Under the pieces are notes generated by a model. That model made no database searches and was not told the origin of the DNA. It saw only the letters and a program-made list of their open reading frames with translations. A stretch of DNA of 30,986 nt from a virus. Positions 30,232-30,986 of this stretch are shown here, piece by piece. Within the stretch, counting starts at the first letter, position 1. Every line of letters begins with the position of its first letter. The DNA lies in the IMG/VR virus record IMGVR_UViG_3300025168_000027, positions 1 through 30,986 of that record; one strand, given 5' to 3'. The translations under genes and the position numbers were made by a program.

Positions 30232-30558
30232 ATGAAAATAAACAAGACAAAGGACAAGGTCATTTACTTGCTGAAGCAGTACCCTGCGCTACGCGATGAC
30301 GATAGCAGGCTAATAGCGAACTATTGGAATGCCGAACTACAGGCAAAAAACATTAGCGTATCTGAATGCAGAATGTATGAGTTGTTGCAGATGATTGCAA
30401 CGAAAGAATTAGCTACACCTGAGAGTATAGTTCGAATGCGTCGGAAAGCACAAGAAGACATGGTAGAATTAAGGGGTGAGGAATACAATCGTAGACACAG
30501 AGAACAGCATAATGTACAGCAGGACTTAGGCTATAACACTGAAAATTACGCACAATGA
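30232..30558 (+). CDS. First early protein, conserved phage family of unknown function
   Basis: ATG 30232 lies 21 bases after the promoter; the open frame upstream of it would overlap the promoter, so this start is well supported. The 108-residue basic protein has 'KDKVIYLLKQYPALRDDDSRLIANYWNAEL' and 'LATPESIVRMRRKAQEDMVELRGEEYNRR'. This pattern (LL..YP.LRDDD.RLIA.YW ... L..PESI.R.RRK.QE ... LRG..Y..R) recurs in many phages and prophages, often near replication or regulatory genes. Its function is not established to my knowledge; a helical DNA-binding role is plausible. Confidence 0.75.
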   Translation: MKINKTKDKVIYLLKQYPALRDDDSRLIANYWNAELQAKNISVSECRMYELLQMIATKELATPESIVRMRRKAQEDMVELRGEEYNRRHREQHNVQQDLGYNTENYAQ

Positions 30559-30881
30559 ACAGTAACGCTATAGAGGTAACAAACAATTTTGAAACTTGCC
30601 AGTCTGCAATTGATTTTTATAATCAGCACGGATTGGAAGACGGTATGAGTAAGGTTATTGGTGTCCTACAGTATTGGATAGACAGATCGCCTATAGGCAG
30701 GCTACACGAAAACTATTTTAAAAGCACTGTTTTTTTTATGCTTGCTTATGATATGTACAAGGTGCATGGTTTTCGCGATGAGGTTGTTAAAGCCTTAAAC
30801 ATTGCGGAGTCATACGCAAGCGGCAAGGGCCAGATGAACGCAATAGATGGTGCATTGGCAATTTTAAAACGTGAAAAATGA
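30555..30881 (+). CDS. Second early protein of unknown function
   Basis: This 108-residue helical protein begins with ATGA overlap to the previous gene. It contains 'VTNNFETCQSAIDFYNQHGLEDG' and two long helices 'FKSTVFFMLAYDMYKVHGF' and 'DEVVKALNIAESYASGKGQM', with no family recognised. Its stop at 30879-30881 overlaps the ATG of the gene that starts at 30878 (position 19 on the left copy), which proves that the operon runs across the contig junction. Confidence 0.7.
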   Translation: MNSNAIEVTNNFETCQSAIDFYNQHGLEDGMSKVIGVLQYWIDRSPIGRLHENYFKSTVFFMLAYDMYKVHGFRDEVVKALNIAESYASGKGQMNAIDGALAILKREK

Positions 30882-30986
30882 ATCACAGTCAACAAGAAAA
30901 TTGGGTAACGGGTAGGTTAGGCACTAAATCAACTGTTGCTTATAGAACGAGCATTTGGACACCCGTAGACGAAGACGATTTAAACG
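30860..30986. repeat. 127-bp terminal overlap, right copy
   Basis: This stretch is identical to bases 1-127. It contains the last 22 bases of the preceding gene and the first 109 bases of a second, truncated copy of the gene annotated at 19-300 (from 30878). One copy should be removed to obtain the circular sequence of 30,859 bp. Confidence 0.95.

Noticed and set aside
1-30986. Integrase, repressor or attachment site indicating a temperate phage
   Set aside because: No recombinase motif or tRNA-like attachment site was seen; the one possible HTH protein is not enough to claim lysogeny.

Overview
The window is most likely a complete small tailed-phage genome (Caudoviricetes, probably a siphovirus) infecting a member of the Bacteroidota. 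The first 127 bases recur exactly as the last 127, so the contig closes into a circle of 30,859 bp. A length of exactly 127 fits an assembler k-mer overlap, so the repeat should not be read as a physical terminal repeat. The host phylum is inferred from a near-perfect Bacteroidota promoter at 30180-30211 (TTTG, 20 bases, TATATTTG), from the lack of Shine-Dalgarno sequences, and from protein families typical of Flavobacteriia-type phages. I see no integrase, no tRNA and no DNA polymerase.

Layout on the circle. (1) Early/replication block: from the promoter at 30180, through the junction, to 5631. It holds small unknown genes, an OB-fold-like protein, a possible HTH regulator, a replication initiator with an iteron origin inside its gene, a NinG-type nuclease, a sigma-like protein, several conserved phage proteins and a candidate small terminase. 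(2) A lone minus-strand gene with its own terminator (5648-5941). (3) Large terminase (6028) and the tail block: tail assembly chaperone with a T9 slippery frameshift site, head-tail/tail completion proteins, two large tail-tip proteins and a short tape measure (to 14833). (4) 14931-16697: eight small, strongly acidic genes. Seven of them, and the prohead protease gene after them, follow a nearly identical stop-spacer-start cassette (TAAACAACAGAGATATG). (5) Prohead protease, ArdA antirestriction protein, another acidic protein, a structural protein, a candidate scaffold, the major capsid protein and a candidate tail tube (16709-21553), closed by a terminator. (6) Metallophosphoesterase, two receptor-binding tail proteins, a small protein and a stand-alone dockerin-like calcium-binding miniprotein (21618-26600). 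(7) Portal with an extra C-terminal domain, head adaptor, and a lysis block with a membrane/coiled-coil protein, zinc amidase and small holin-like protein (26625-30048), closed by tandem hairpins.

The most interesting region is 14931-18629. The eight unrelated acidic mini-proteins share identical junctions. ArdA, a known DNA mimic that blocks type I restriction enzymes, sits just downstream and is translationally coupled to the prohead protease. I infer that this is a modular anti-defence island of candidate DNA-mimic proteins, placed inside the virion operon. Expression with the virion genes raises the possibility that some of these proteins are packaged and delivered with the DNA. The roles of the eight mini-proteins are inference; the repeated junctions, the acidic composition and the ArdA signature are directly visible.
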